Part shown: positions 37,666 through 46,067 of the stretch, piece by piece | Numbering within the stretch: position 1 is the first letter of the stretch | Layout: the number at the start of each line of letters is the position of its first letter | Source: Planococcus halocryophilus | GTDB lineage: Bacteria > Bacillota > Bacilli > Bacillales_A > Planococcaceae | Assembly (NCBI RefSeq): GCF_022489025.1 | Contig: NZ_JAKVTG010000001.1 | Location: forward strand, 124,001 to 188,000 | Direction: 5' to 3' | Length of the DNA stretch: 64,000 nucleotides | Translations under genes and position numbers: made by a program | Notes under the pieces: generated by a model | What the model was told of the DNA's origin: nothing | The model's database searches: none | The model's input: only the letters and a program-made list of their open reading frames with translations

Positions 37666-38190
37666 ATGCGGTTTACCCGGATACAAAAAATCCTTCTTTT
37701 AATGATTGCCCTCATCTTAATCAGCTCCTTAATCGCATTCACCCCTTCCAAAAAATATTATGTGTTTATCGATAATGAGACTGAAGACATTGCGGCATAT
37801 ATTCCGGTAGAAAGCCAGTTTTTCCAAATAATATATACCCATTCGATTCACTTATCAGAAGTTATTGAAAGCTACAAAATAGTAGGAAACGATCAGTTGA
37901 TGATGACAGAGCTTGAATACGAAGATTTTAATATCGGGATGCCTTCAAATGCAGGAGAAGGCGAGACCTTTGTCGAAAAAGATGGTAAATACTTTATCAA
38001 GAATATGACAAGAAAAATCCCGGAGTTCCGTTTATTTGTTGGGGATGTGGATGCGAACTTATCATTCAAAACCAAAGGACACCGGATGGATTTAAAAAAG
38101 ACGCTTGAAAGAGGAAAGTCGTATACGTTTCGAGTAGAACATGTATCCCTGTTTCAACTAAGAAAAGGAGTGAAAATTGATGAGCGATAA
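37666..38190 (+). CDS. DUF1850 protein associated with TRAP transporter
   Basis: 174 residues: a single N-terminal hydrophobic helix (about 8-25), then an extracytoplasmic DUF1850 domain with IIYTHSIHLSEVIESYKI, the family hallmark. The family is found next to TAXI-TRAP permeases; its role (accessory or small subunit) is not known. It overlaps the permease gene by 11 bp, implying coupled translation. Confidence 0.8.
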   Translation: MRFTRIQKILLLMIALILISSLIAFTPSKKYYVFIDNETEDIAAYIPVESQFFQIIYTHSIHLSEVIESYKIVGNDQLMMTELEYEDFNIGMPSNAGEGETFVEKDGKYFIKNMTRKIPEFRLFVGDVDANLSFKTKGHRMDLKKTLERGKSYTFRVEHVSLFQLRKGVKIDER

Positions 38191-40213
38191 GTTGCCTCCA
38201 GAAGAGCATGCGCAGCAAAAGCTTCCGCCAGAGGACGAGTCTTACATCTCAGAAGAAAAACAAAAGGAAATTTTACAGAAATACGATCCTGAATCCAATA
38301 CGCGGGATTTAAGCGGAATGATTAAACATGTGGTCTTTTTTGGATTATTAGCTTTTTCCTTGTTCCAGCTCTATACTGCCATCTTTGGACAGTATACCGC
38401 TTATATTCAGCGGTCGATTCACTTAGGATTTGCCTTATCCTTAATTTTTCTATTATTCCCAGCTAGAAAGCGTAAAGGAGCTCGTCATAAGGTTGCTTGG
38501 TATGATTATATCTTGGCGCTATTATCAGTTGGTGTAGCTTCTTATTGGCCAATCATGTATGACGATTTAGTATTCCGTCTTGGACGTGTTACTGAATTAG
38601 ATTTGATTGTCGGGATTTTAGCGGTCCTTCTAACATTAGAAGCGACTAGGCGAGCAGTTGGTATGCCGATTACCATTATTGCAAGTTTATTTTTAACTTA
38701 TGCCTTTTTCGGACCTTACTTCCCAGGGTTCTTGCGTCACAGAGGACAGGATTTAGAATCACTTGTTCAATTGATGTTCTACACAACGGATGGCGTACTC
38801 GGAACACCAATTGGCGTATCGGCTACCTTTATATTCACCTTCTTGTTGTTTGGATCGTTTTTAGTCAAAACAGGAGTAGGACAGTATTTCAATGATTTGG
38901 CCGTATCATTAGCCGGAAATTTAGTTGGTGGACCAGCAAAAGTAGCAATTTTCTCTAGTGCTTTGCAAGGGACGATTTCTGGGAGTTCGGTTGCTAACGT
39001 TGTAACTTCAGGTTCTTATACAATTCCGATGATGAAAAAGTTAGGTTACAAGAAAGAGTTTGCCGGAGGGGTAGAAGCAGCAGCCTCTACAGGTGGACAA
39101 TTAATGCCACCAATCATGGGAGCAGCAGCCTTCTTGATGGTAGAATTTATCGGAGGCGTGACTTACTGGGAAATTGCCAAAGCGGCAACAATACCAGCAC
39201 TTTTGTATTTTACAGGTGTTTGGATTATGACTCATTTCGAAGCGAAGCGCATTGGCTTGAAAGGGCTCTCGCCAGAAGAAATGCCAGATCGTAAAGAAGT
39301 ATTGAAAAAAATCTACTTACTAACGCCAATTCTTGCGATCATCGTCTTTTTATTGATCGGTGTGCCAACAATGCAAGCAGCACTTTACGGTATTTTACTC
39401 ACGATATTTGTAAGTGCTTTTAATAAAGAAACGCGCTTGAACTTTAAAGATATGATTTTAGCTTTAGTTGATGGTGCAAGAACGGCGTTAGCAGTTGCAG
39501 CAGCAACTGCAGCAGCTGGGATTATTGTAGGCGTGGTCGTGAAGACTGGACTTGGTTTGAGTTTGGCGAACGGATTGGTTTCCGCATCAGGCGGAAATGT
39601 CTTGTTAACCTTATTCTTCACGATGTTAGCAGCGATTGTCCTAGGTATGGGATCGCCAACAACTGCCAACTACGTTATTACGTCTACAATCGCAGCACCT
39701 GCTATTATTACACTGTTGATGTTAGATGAGCCAGTTGGCGCAGCAGTGCCACTTGTGGTCGCATTATCTGCCCATTTATTTGTTTTCTATTTTGGTATTA
39801 TTGCCGACATCACACCACCTGTTGCACTTGCAGCATTTGCCGCATCAGGTATTTCAGGCGGCGAGCCCATACGGACCGGTTTTACTGCAGCCAAATTAGC
39901 GGCAGCAGCCTTTATCATTCCATATATGTTCGTTCTATCTCCATCGTTATTAATGATTGATACGACTTGGCCAGAATTAATCTGGGTATTGATTACAGCA
40001 TTATCCGGTATGGTTGCAATTGGTGCAGGATTAATCGGTTATTGGTATCGTAAGCTTAACTGGTTCGAGCGTATTATCACATTTGCAACTGGACTTGCGT
40101 TAATTTATCCAGAAGGCATGACAGATATTATTGGAGCTGTGTTATTTGTTATCTTGTTTGGTATCCAATGGATGGCACGCGATAAAAAACCTAGTAAAAC
40201 AGCACAAGCATAA
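38180..40213 (+). CDS. TRAP transporter fused permease
   Basis: About 677 residues with many membrane helices. The small (4-helix, DctQ-like) and large (12-helix, DctM-like) subunits are fused, as normal for TAXI systems. SALQGTISGSSVANVVTSGSYTIP and LGMGSPTTANYV are typical of the large subunit; ITPPVALAAFAASGI is near the C-terminus. Na+-coupled uptake is inferred from the family. Of the neighbouring in-frame TTG and ATG, the ATG at 38180 is well spaced from AAGGAG. Confidence 0.92.
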   Translation: MSDKLPPEEHAQQKLPPEDESYISEEKQKEILQKYDPESNTRDLSGMIKHVVFFGLLAFSLFQLYTAIFGQYTAYIQRSIHLGFALSLIFLLFPARKRKGARHKVAWYDYILALLSVGVASYWPIMYDDLVFRLGRVTELDLIVGILAVLLTLEATRRAVGMPITIIASLFLTYAFFGPYFPGFLRHRGQDLESLVQLMFYTTDGVLGTPIGVSATFIFTFLLFGSFLVKTGVGQYFNDLAVSLAGNLVGGPAKVAIFSSALQGTISGSSVANVVTSGSYTIPMMKKLGYKKEFAGGVEAAASTGGQLMPPIMGAAAFLMVEFIGGVTYWEIAKAATIPALLYFTGVWIMTHFEAKRIGLKGLSPEEMPDRKEVLKKIYLLTPILAIIVFLLIGVPTMQAALYGILLTIFVSAFNKETRLNFKDMILALVDGARTALAVAAATAAAGIIVGVVVKTGLGLSLANGLVSASGGNVLLTLFFTMLAAIVLGMGSPTTANYVITSTIAAPAIITLLMLDEPVGAAVPLVVALSAHLFVFYFGIIADITPPVALAAFAASGISGGEPIRTGFTAAKLAAAAFIIPYMFVLSPSLLMIDTTWPELIWVLITALSGMVAIGAGLIGYWYRKLNWFERIITFATGLALIYPEGMTDIIGAVLFVILFGIQWMARDKKPSKTAQA

Positions 40214-40217
40214 AAGA

Positions 40218-40255
40218 AAGAAAACCGGTCAGGCTGATGCCTGACCGGTTTTTTT
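40218..40255 (+). terminator. Terminator of the TAXI-TRAP operon
   Basis: AAACCGGTCAGGC pairs with GCCTGACCGGTTT over TGAT, then a T-run. Confidence 0.9.
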
Positions 40256-40283
40256 GCGTTCGATATTTTTTTACTGGAAAACG

Positions 40284-40418
40284 AAAAAAGCCATCACCCG
40301 AAGGTGATGACTTTTTCAAAGCAAACTTTGTTCCTAAAGCTTGCAGTGGGTTTGGCACCCAATAATTCCTACTGATTGTTGAAATCTCATAAGAACGATG
40401 GATGTCGAACTTGTTACT
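40284..40418 (-). ncRNA. Candidate small RNA, about 135 nt
   Basis: On the minus strand a promoter-like pair (40425-40453) is followed by 100 nt of non-coding sequence. It can form hairpins (GGGTGCCAAACCC; CAAAGTTTGCTTTG). It ends in a terminator: GTCATCACCTTCGGGTGATGGC followed by TTTTTT (40311-40284). No convincing ORF. It lies alone between the TRAP and uvrX genes. I do not recognise the RNA; boundaries are inferred. Confidence 0.5.
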
Positions 40419-40424
40419 AGATTC

Positions 40425-40453
40425 ATCATATCTTGTTCATTAGGAAATGTAAA
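40425..40453 (-). promoter_or_regulatory. Promoter-like element of the candidate RNA
   Basis: On the minus strand TTTACA (40448-40453) and TATGAT (40425-40430), spacer 17 bp. Confidence 0.5.
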
Positions 40454-40530
40454 GTTGTTAGAAATTTTGGCGAATGGAGAAAGAAATCAATGTTTGAGTA
40501 TGCTGTAGATTTTTTATTTTTCAAAAAGGA

Positions 40531-40573
40531 TTGCCGCTGGGTAAATCGTGGTATAAAATAAGAACAAACGTTC
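40531..40573 (+). promoter_or_regulatory. SOS promoter and LexA box of uvrX
   Basis: TTGCCG (40531-40536), 17 bp, TAAAAT (40554-40559). At the start site is GAACAAACGTTC (40562-40573), a GAAC-N4-GTTC LexA (DinR) operator. DNA damage should derepress the uvrX-yolD pair. Confidence 0.85.
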
Positions 40574-40590
40574 CCTTTTGAGAGGTGAGT

Positions 40591-41853
40591 ATGATGAAGG
40601 AGCAGGAACTACCAGAAGCTTCTATCTTCTGCATCGATATGTGCGGCTTTTACGCGAGTGTTTCGGCGGTTGAGCTTGGACTAAACCCTCTAGAAGTTTG
40701 TCTTGCAGTTGTCGGAAATCAGGAGCGAAAAGGTAGTGTCGTATTAGCTGCATCGCCAATGATGAAAAAGCGTTTTGGCGTCAGGACAGGTACACGACTT
40801 TTTGAAATTCCAAATCATCGAGATATTTTATTAGTAGAGCCGAAAATGAAATTGTACTTACAAAAATCTATGGCAATCACTGAATTATTGGCAAGTTACG
40901 CGCCGAAAGAATCGATTCATATTTATAGTGTTGATGAAAGTTTTATTGAACTGACGGGTACCGAGAAATTATGGGGACCACCAGAATTTACTATGCAGCG
41001 CATTCAACAAGAATTATTGGATTCTTTCAAACTGCCATCTTCAGTTGGGGGAGGTCCTAATATGTTGCTGGCCAAATTGTCATTAGATTTAGAAGGAAAA
41101 AAGACGGGGTTTGCTTATTGGAACTATAGCGATGTACCGAAGAAATTGTGGCCAGTACAGCCATTAAGTCGAATGTGGGGCATTGGATCTCGAACAGAGA
41201 AAACTTTAAACAGTATGGGGATTTTTTCTGTAGGAGACTTGGCGTGTGCCGATGTTTCTGTTTTGGAAAAGAAATTTGGGATTATGGGCAATCAGCTGCA
41301 TCAACATGCTAATGGCATTGATCTTTCGGATATGGGGTCCCCCTTAGTCGAAGGACAGATTAGCTATGGCAAAGGACAGATTTTGTACAGGGATTACATA
41401 GAAGAACAAGATATCATGACTATTATTTTAGAGATGTGTGAAGATATCGCGATGCGTACACGTCAAGCTCGGCGTGCAGGGCGAACCATCCATTTGAGTA
41501 TCGCTTATAGCAAGACCGCTTTTGGGGGCGGGTTTTCTCGTTCCCGGTCTATTGACGAAGCGACAAATGACACCATGGAAATGTATCGTGTTTGCCAAAG
41601 TCTTTTCCGTGAACATTTCCAACACAAACCGGTACGACAAATTTCACTAGCCATCAGCAATTTAGAAGAAGAGTCATCTATGCAGCTGAGTCTCTTTGAT
41701 GAAAAGAAATTTGAAAACAGACAGCTCGGAGAAGCGATGGACACGATTCGGAAACGATATGGCTATTCAGCAATTTACCGCGGCATATCTGCTACGCAAG
41801 CAGGTACTGCCATCGCACGAACAAAATTAATCGGTGGACACAATAAAGAATAA
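40591..41853 (+). CDS. uvrX: Y-family DNA polymerase, UvrX/YqjW type
   Basis: About 420 residues. Translesion polymerase with catalytic acidic motifs IFCIDMCGFYASV and YSVDESFIELTG, then VGGGPNMLLAKLS and the little-finger domain. Residues 411-420 lack a clear beta-clamp motif, though MQLSLF at about 368 fits the clamp-binding consensus QxxLF. SOS-controlled. ATG 40591 is chosen behind GAGAGGTG; ATG 40594 is also possible. Followed by yolD in the usual uvrX-yolD pairing. Confidence 0.92.
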   Translation: MMKEQELPEASIFCIDMCGFYASVSAVELGLNPLEVCLAVVGNQERKGSVVLAASPMMKKRFGVRTGTRLFEIPNHRDILLVEPKMKLYLQKSMAITELLASYAPKESIHIYSVDESFIELTGTEKLWGPPEFTMQRIQQELLDSFKLPSSVGGGPNMLLAKLSLDLEGKKTGFAYWNYSDVPKKLWPVQPLSRMWGIGSRTEKTLNSMGIFSVGDLACADVSVLEKKFGIMGNQLHQHANGIDLSDMGSPLVEGQISYGKGQILYRDYIEEQDIMTIILEMCEDIAMRTRQARRAGRTIHLSIAYSKTAFGGGFSRSRSIDEATNDTMEMYRVCQSLFREHFQHKPVRQISLAISNLEEESSMQLSLFDEKKFENRQLGEAMDTIRKRYGYSAIYRGISATQAGTAIARTKLIGGHNKE

Positions 41854-41867
41854 AGGGGATGGATTGG

Positions 41868-42230
41868 ATGAAACACAATAAATATTTAAAAGTTGTAGGA
41901 GACATTAAAGATCGCGGACGTATTAAATGGACAGCGTTAATGTTGCCAGAGCATGTCGAAATGATTCGAGAATGGTACGCCAAAGACGAGCTAGTAGCAA
42001 AGCCTGAATTGACAGAAGACGATTTGCAGCTGCTACAAGAAGAAATGGACATCGCGTTAAAACGTCAATGTGAAGTGGTGATTCAAAGTTGGAAAGAAGG
42101 GGTGGTTTATGAGCATAGAGGGACGATTGAAGGCATCGAGGCAAGGAATCGCATGATTGTGTGTAAAGAGGGAGAGCAGAGACATCGATTGTCGATAGAT
42201 AAAGTAGTGGGGATAGTGATGATTGATTAA
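41868..42230 (+). CDS. yolD: YolD-like protein
   Basis: 120 residues, soluble. The YolD-like family signature is DRGRIKWTALMLPEHVEMI near the N-terminus. These proteins are regularly encoded next to UvrX-type polymerases and may assist them; the mechanism is not established. The ATG at 41859 sits directly on the AAAGGGG site, so the ATG at 41868 is taken. Fourteen bases after uvrX and in the same SOS operon. Confidence 0.85.
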   Translation: MKHNKYLKVVGDIKDRGRIKWTALMLPEHVEMIREWYAKDELVAKPELTEDDLQLLQEEMDIALKRQCEVVIQSWKEGVVYEHRGTIEGIEARNRMIVCKEGEQRHRLSIDKVVGIVMID

Positions 42231-42239
42231 ATTCGCGTA

Positions 42240-42271
42240 AAAAAACCGCGCAACCTAAAGGCTACGCGGTT
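42240..42271 (-). terminator. Terminator after tRNA-Val
   Basis: On the minus strand AACCGCGTAGCC pairs with GGTTGCGCGGTT and runs into TTTTTT, directly downstream of the tRNA. Confidence 0.82.
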
Positions 42272-42280
42272 ACTTTCATA

Positions 42281-42353
42281 TGATTCCTACTGGGCTCGAA
42301 CCAGCGACCTCTACCCTGTCAAGGTAGCGCTCTCCCAGCTGAGCTAAGGAATC
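42281..42353 (-). tRNA. tRNA-Val (GAC)
   Basis: Complete cloverleaf on the minus strand: acceptor GATTCCT with AGGAATC, discriminator A, D arm AGCTCAGCTGGGAGAGC, anticodon stem CTACC/GGTAG with loop TTGACAG, and TTCGAGC in the T arm. The anticodon GAC is at 42318-42320. The 3' CCA is not encoded. It stands as a single tRNA gene with its own terminator. Confidence 0.96.
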
Positions 42354-42427
42354 TCAATTTCCAGGACAAATTTAATTATAGCTCGTCCGTAGAAAAAGTC
42401 AATACTAGTAAAAATAGAAAAGGTAAC

Positions 42428-43156
42428 CTACTGGCCAACGCCTCTAAAGCCTGCATCCCGCGCATCTTGTTCAGAGCAAAACCATTCTTCTGGATTGGTT
42501 TGTTCGTAGGAAGAATCACTTGGCAAATGATAGATTTTATTGCCGTTGCGGTTAATATTGCCTTTAATATCGCATGCGTCTGTTGGTTGTCCAGAAGTAG
42601 GGGACGTATTGGCAGCTGGTTTTTGTCCGTAAGCTTCTGCATTGAATCCGCGGTTGGTTGAATAGTTTTCATATTGCCAAATGCCTACTCTATTTTCTTT
42701 AGCGATTTGTTCTGCTTGTTCAAATTGATCAAGGTAACGCGTGTTTGGCGGGAACACATAAGCGACTCTGGCCAGTCCAGCTCTAATCATTTGTTCTTGC
42801 ACACTTTCGCCATCAACGTAAATATAAGCAAGCAATCGGTCATAATCATCAAAACGGTCGCCGACATCAAATTCGATAGAAACATCACCAGATTCAATAA
42901 TCCGTTTGTTTTCTTCAGTAGCATCTTTGCCAAGTGGTTGTTCGCCTAAGCTCGGATGATTGGTTTCCGGCGTATCCATCAATAAATAACGAACGGTTAC
43001 TTCTTGACCTTCGTACATAATTTTAATGGTATCGCCGTCAATGACTTGCGTCACTTCCACATCTATCTGATCGGTTGTGTTGGGCGTATCAATAGATTCG
43101 ACCATTCCGCAGCCAGATAGAAAAAATAAGGCTAATAACATAACTTTTAGTTTCAT
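42428..43156 (-). CDS. Secreted thermonuclease-like lipoprotein with Excalibur-like tail
   Basis: 242 residues. Signal peptide with lipobox FLSGC, then a staphylococcal-nuclease fold: VIDGDTIKI, RYLLMDTPE, DRFDDYDRLLAYIYVDG, and AEQIAKENRVGIW. Catalytic Arg/Glu/Arg positions appear kept. The C-terminal part (GNINRNGNKIYHLPS to CSEQDARDAGFRG) is a small Excalibur-type domain often found at the cell surface. The frame is open 29 codons further upstream, but the lipoprotein signal fixes the ATG at 43156. Confidence 0.88.
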   Translation of the reverse strand: MKLKVMLLALFFLSGCGMVESIDTPNTTDQIDVEVTQVIDGDTIKIMYEGQEVTVRYLLMDTPETNHPSLGEQPLGKDATEENKRIIESGDVSIEFDVGDRFDDYDRLLAYIYVDGESVQEQMIRAGLARVAYVFPPNTRYLDQFEQAEQIAKENRVGIWQYENYSTNRGFNAEAYGQKPAANTSPTSGQPTDACDIKGNINRNGNKIYHLPSDSSYEQTNPEEWFCSEQDARDAGFRGVGQ

Positions 43157-43229
43157 GGCAATCCCTACTTTCGTTCTTACATTATACGAACAATTAACTA
43201 GCCTGGCAATCGAGTCTATTGCATAATAA

Positions 43230-43263
43230 AACGCCTCTTTCAACCAATGATTGAAAAGGCGTC
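43230..43263 (-). terminator. Terminator after the 47-codon small gene
   Basis: On the minus strand ACGCCTTTTCAA pairs with TTGAAAGAGGCGT around TCATTGG, followed by TTTATT. Confidence 0.78.
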
Positions 43264-43303
43264 GCTATGTACGAGAGGGATGTATTTGGATTAGCACGAT
43301 CAA

Positions 43304-43447
43304 TTAAAGTGCAGACTCCGAAGGCAATTGAGCTTCTGTGTAATACAAAAGAGATTCTTCCGTTACGTTTTCTAACTTTTCTTTATTGACGCCAACTTCT
43401 AATTCACCTGTGAATATAGGTTCCCACCACTGTGTCTGCTCATTCAT
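43304..43447 (-). CDS. Small protein of 47 residues, unknown
   Basis: A short ATG frame with a near-ideal GAGGAGG ribosome site seven bases upstream and a terminator 40 bp downstream. The peptide starts MNEQTQWWEPIFTGELEVG and ends in an acidic, hydrophilic region with no membrane segment or cysteine. Not recognised. Its signals for translation and termination argue for a real gene. Sits between the nuclease and the divergent oxidoreductase. Confidence 0.65.
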   Translation of the reverse strand: MNEQTQWWEPIFTGELEVGVNKEKLENVTEESLLYYTEAQLPSESAL

Positions 43448-43562
43448 AAAAGTTCCTCCTCGAAATTGTAATGGTATTGTTTGACTATTCTATACCCTTA
43501 GAGGTTACACTAATAAACAAACATCGTGAAAAAGCTGAACAAGTTTAAAGGAGAGATAGTTG

Positions 43563-44489
43563 ATGATTTCAATTGGTATCATTGGAGCGGGAATTATAGG
43601 GGAACGTATTATTAAACAACTGCAACAAGAAGAGAACCGCATAGAAATAAAAATTGTTTACGATGAACAAGCTGAACGACTTACAGAAATTAGCCAAACC
43701 TATGGCATCCCGATGGCAAAATCAGTCGAAGATGTCCTTCACTCAGATATAAACTGGGTTTATATTGCAACACCACCTGCGTTCCATGCAGAGATTGCTG
43801 AACTTGCAGCAAGTGCAGGGATTAATATTTTGTGCGAAAAACCGTTAGCCCATAATGTGGAGGCTGGCGAATCGATGGTAGACTCTGTGCAAAATAACCG
43901 TGTGAAAACGGCTATGCATTTTCCTTTAATGTATAAACCGGTAATCCGCGAAATGTCTAAACGTATTAAAACGGGTCATATTGGGAAAATTGTCCGTATC
44001 GAACTTCAAACCTTTTTCCCGGATTGGCCAAGGTTGTGGCAGCAAAATCCGTGGATTGGCTCAAGAAGTCAAGGGGGATTCGTCCGTGAAGTCTTCCCAC
44101 ATTATTTTCAATTGATGAATCGGCTTTTTGGTGAACTATCATTTACTTCCCATCACATTACTTATCCTGAACAGGCAGACAAATGTGAAACAGGGATGAT
44201 TGCTCATGGACTCACCGAAGAACAAATTCCTTTCCTATTGACGGGAATTAGTAATATCGGTCAAAAAGAGTTATTGCAGTTTAAAGTGTACGGAGAACAT
44301 GGTGTGCTAACGTTAGAGAATTGGACAACTCTTTACGAGTCGGTAAAAGGAGAAGATCGTCAATTGATCAGTGACTTTGAAGATGTGCCTTCACTTTTTG
44401 AAGAAATGAATGAACAATCGACGTTGTTAGTTAATTTCGAAGAGGGATTAGTTGTCCAACGTTATATCGATCATTTATTGGCAGACTAG
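43563..44489 (+). CDS. Gfo/Idh/MocA-family oxidoreductase
   Basis: 308 residues. N-terminal Rossmann fold GIIGAGIIGERI binds NAD(P); the CEKPLAHN motif with its conserved Lys and the HFPLMYKPVI segment are family markers. The substrate is probably a sugar or polyol derivative but cannot be read from sequence. AAAGGAGAGA site; the ATG at 43563 is preferred to the TTG one codon earlier. Probably separate from the aldehyde dehydrogenase gene 82 bp downstream, which has its own strong ribosome site. Confidence 0.85.
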   Translation: MISIGIIGAGIIGERIIKQLQQEENRIEIKIVYDEQAERLTEISQTYGIPMAKSVEDVLHSDINWVYIATPPAFHAEIAELAASAGINILCEKPLAHNVEAGESMVDSVQNNRVKTAMHFPLMYKPVIREMSKRIKTGHIGKIVRIELQTFFPDWPRLWQQNPWIGSRSQGGFVREVFPHYFQLMNRLFGELSFTSHHITYPEQADKCETGMIAHGLTEEQIPFLLTGISNIGQKELLQFKVYGEHGVLTLENWTTLYESVKGEDRQLISDFEDVPSLFEEMNEQSTLLVNFEEGLVVQRYIDHLLAD

Positions 44490-44571
44490 TAGCTAAACTA
44501 GTCGAAGTCATTAGTTTAGCGTATAGGTTATCTTGATGGGTATAATAAAGAAACTTAGAGGAGGTTGGACA

Positions 44572-45960
44572 ATGAATTTCACAGCAACTGATGTAGAACG
44601 CATGATAGAAGAACAACAAGCTTATTTTTATACAGGTGACACGAAACCAACAGCTTTTCGAATTGAACAATTATATCGCTTAAAAAGCGTTATCCAATCT
44701 CATGAAACCGATATAATTGATGCCTTGAAAAAAGACTTAGGCAAAAGTGAATTTGAAGCCTATGCAACAGAAGTCGGCTTTGTGCTCGACAGCATCAGTA
44801 CGATGGCAAAGAACGTAGAAGATTGGATGAAGCCTGAGCAAGTTAAGACTCCACTTCACTTGCAACCAGCAAAAAGCTTTGTCATCCACGAACCGTATGG
44901 CTCTGTATTGATCATAGGTCCCTTTAATTATCCATTTCAGTTAGTAATGGAGCCGTTAATTGGAGCGATTATAGGTGGGAACTGCGCAGTGGTTAAGCCG
45001 TCTGAAGCGACGCCGCACGTAGCAAAAGTAATCAGAACAATCATTGAAGAAGCCTTTCCTTCTTATTATATTCGTGTAGTTGAAGGTGAACGAGAAGAAG
45101 TGACAGCGTTGATCCACGCACCATTTGATTATATTTTCTTCACAGGTAGCGTCAATGTTGGAAAAGTTATTATGAAAGCAGCATCAGAGCGCTTAACACC
45201 GGTGACTTTAGAGCTTGGCGGAAAAAGTCCAGCAATTGTCGACCAAACGGCTGATCTCGATTTAGCTGTAAAACGAATTGCTTGGGGTAAATTGATGAAT
45301 ACGGGGCAAACTTGTGTGGCACCGGATTATGTTTGTGTACACGAATCGGTTAAAGATGAATTTATAAAAAAATTAACAAAAACGATTCAAAATTTTTACG
45401 GCAAAGATGCACAAAAAAGTCCGGATTACGGGCGCATTGTCAACACCCAGCATTTTGACCGTTTAGCAGAAATTGTTCAAAAAGAAGCGAATCATGTTGT
45501 TTATGGCGGTAAAATGGACCGTGATGACTTATATATCGAACCGGTTTTATTAGACCGAGTAGGATGGGATAGTCCTTCGATGGAAGATGAAATTTTCGGA
45601 CCGATTTTACCAATTATTAGCTATACGGATTTACCGCTCTTACTGCGCCAGATTCGAAAACTACCTAAACCGTTGTCAGCGTATATCTTCTCTGAAAATG
45701 AACGCGCAACGCAATTTTTCTTAGAGCAATTACCATTTGGCGGGGGTTGCATCAACGATACAGTCTCACATGTGGGCAGTGCCTACTTGCCATTTGGGGG
45801 AATCGGTTCGTCAGGGATCAACTCTTATCACGGGAAATCTAGTTTTGAAACCTTTACACATGCTAAATCGATTTTGAAAAAATCCACTAAATTATCGACG
45901 AATCTGTTGTTTCCGCCTTATAAAAACAAAGCGAAATGGATTAAAACCGTATTAAAATAG
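44572..45960 (+). CDS. Aldehyde dehydrogenase, class 3-like
   Basis: 462 residues. NAD(P)-dependent oxidation of aldehydes: general base Glu214 in LELGGKSP and nucleophile Cys248 in GQTCVAPDY. The N-terminus and the C-terminal hydrophobic-basic end (LFPPYKNKAKWIK) resemble fatty aldehyde dehydrogenases (YwdH/AlkH type). Start ATG 44572 is fixed by AGAGGAGG; 13 upstream codons are in frame but lack a site. Confidence 0.9.
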   Translation: MNFTATDVERMIEEQQAYFYTGDTKPTAFRIEQLYRLKSVIQSHETDIIDALKKDLGKSEFEAYATEVGFVLDSISTMAKNVEDWMKPEQVKTPLHLQPAKSFVIHEPYGSVLIIGPFNYPFQLVMEPLIGAIIGGNCAVVKPSEATPHVAKVIRTIIEEAFPSYYIRVVEGEREEVTALIHAPFDYIFFTGSVNVGKVIMKAASERLTPVTLELGGKSPAIVDQTADLDLAVKRIAWGKLMNTGQTCVAPDYVCVHESVKDEFIKKLTKTIQNFYGKDAQKSPDYGRIVNTQHFDRLAEIVQKEANHVVYGGKMDRDDLYIEPVLLDRVGWDSPSMEDEIFGPILPIISYTDLPLLLRQIRKLPKPLSAYIFSENERATQFFLEQLPFGGGCINDTVSHVGSAYLPFGGIGSSGINSYHGKSSFETFTHAKSILKKSTKLSTNLLFPPYKNKAKWIKTVLK

Positions 45961-46022
45961 GCGGTCTTCGGGTTGTTTTTAGTTTAAGGTAAATTTGTTT
46001 CGAGTATGTAAAATGGATATAT

Positions 46023-46062
46023 AGAAAAAGCGAGCAACTACTCAGTTGCTCGCTTTTTCTAT
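46023..46062. terminator. Bidirectional terminator between aldehyde dehydrogenase and kinase genes
   Basis: AGAAAAAGCGAGCAACT pairs perfectly with AGTTGCTCGCTTTTTCT over ACTC; converging genes lie on both sides. Confidence 0.9.
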
Positions 46063-46067
46063 ATTAA

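Noticed and set aside
40531..42353. A prophage or integrative element
   Set aside because: No integrase, structural genes or flanking tRNA repeat could be seen; only the uvrX-yolD pair hints at it.
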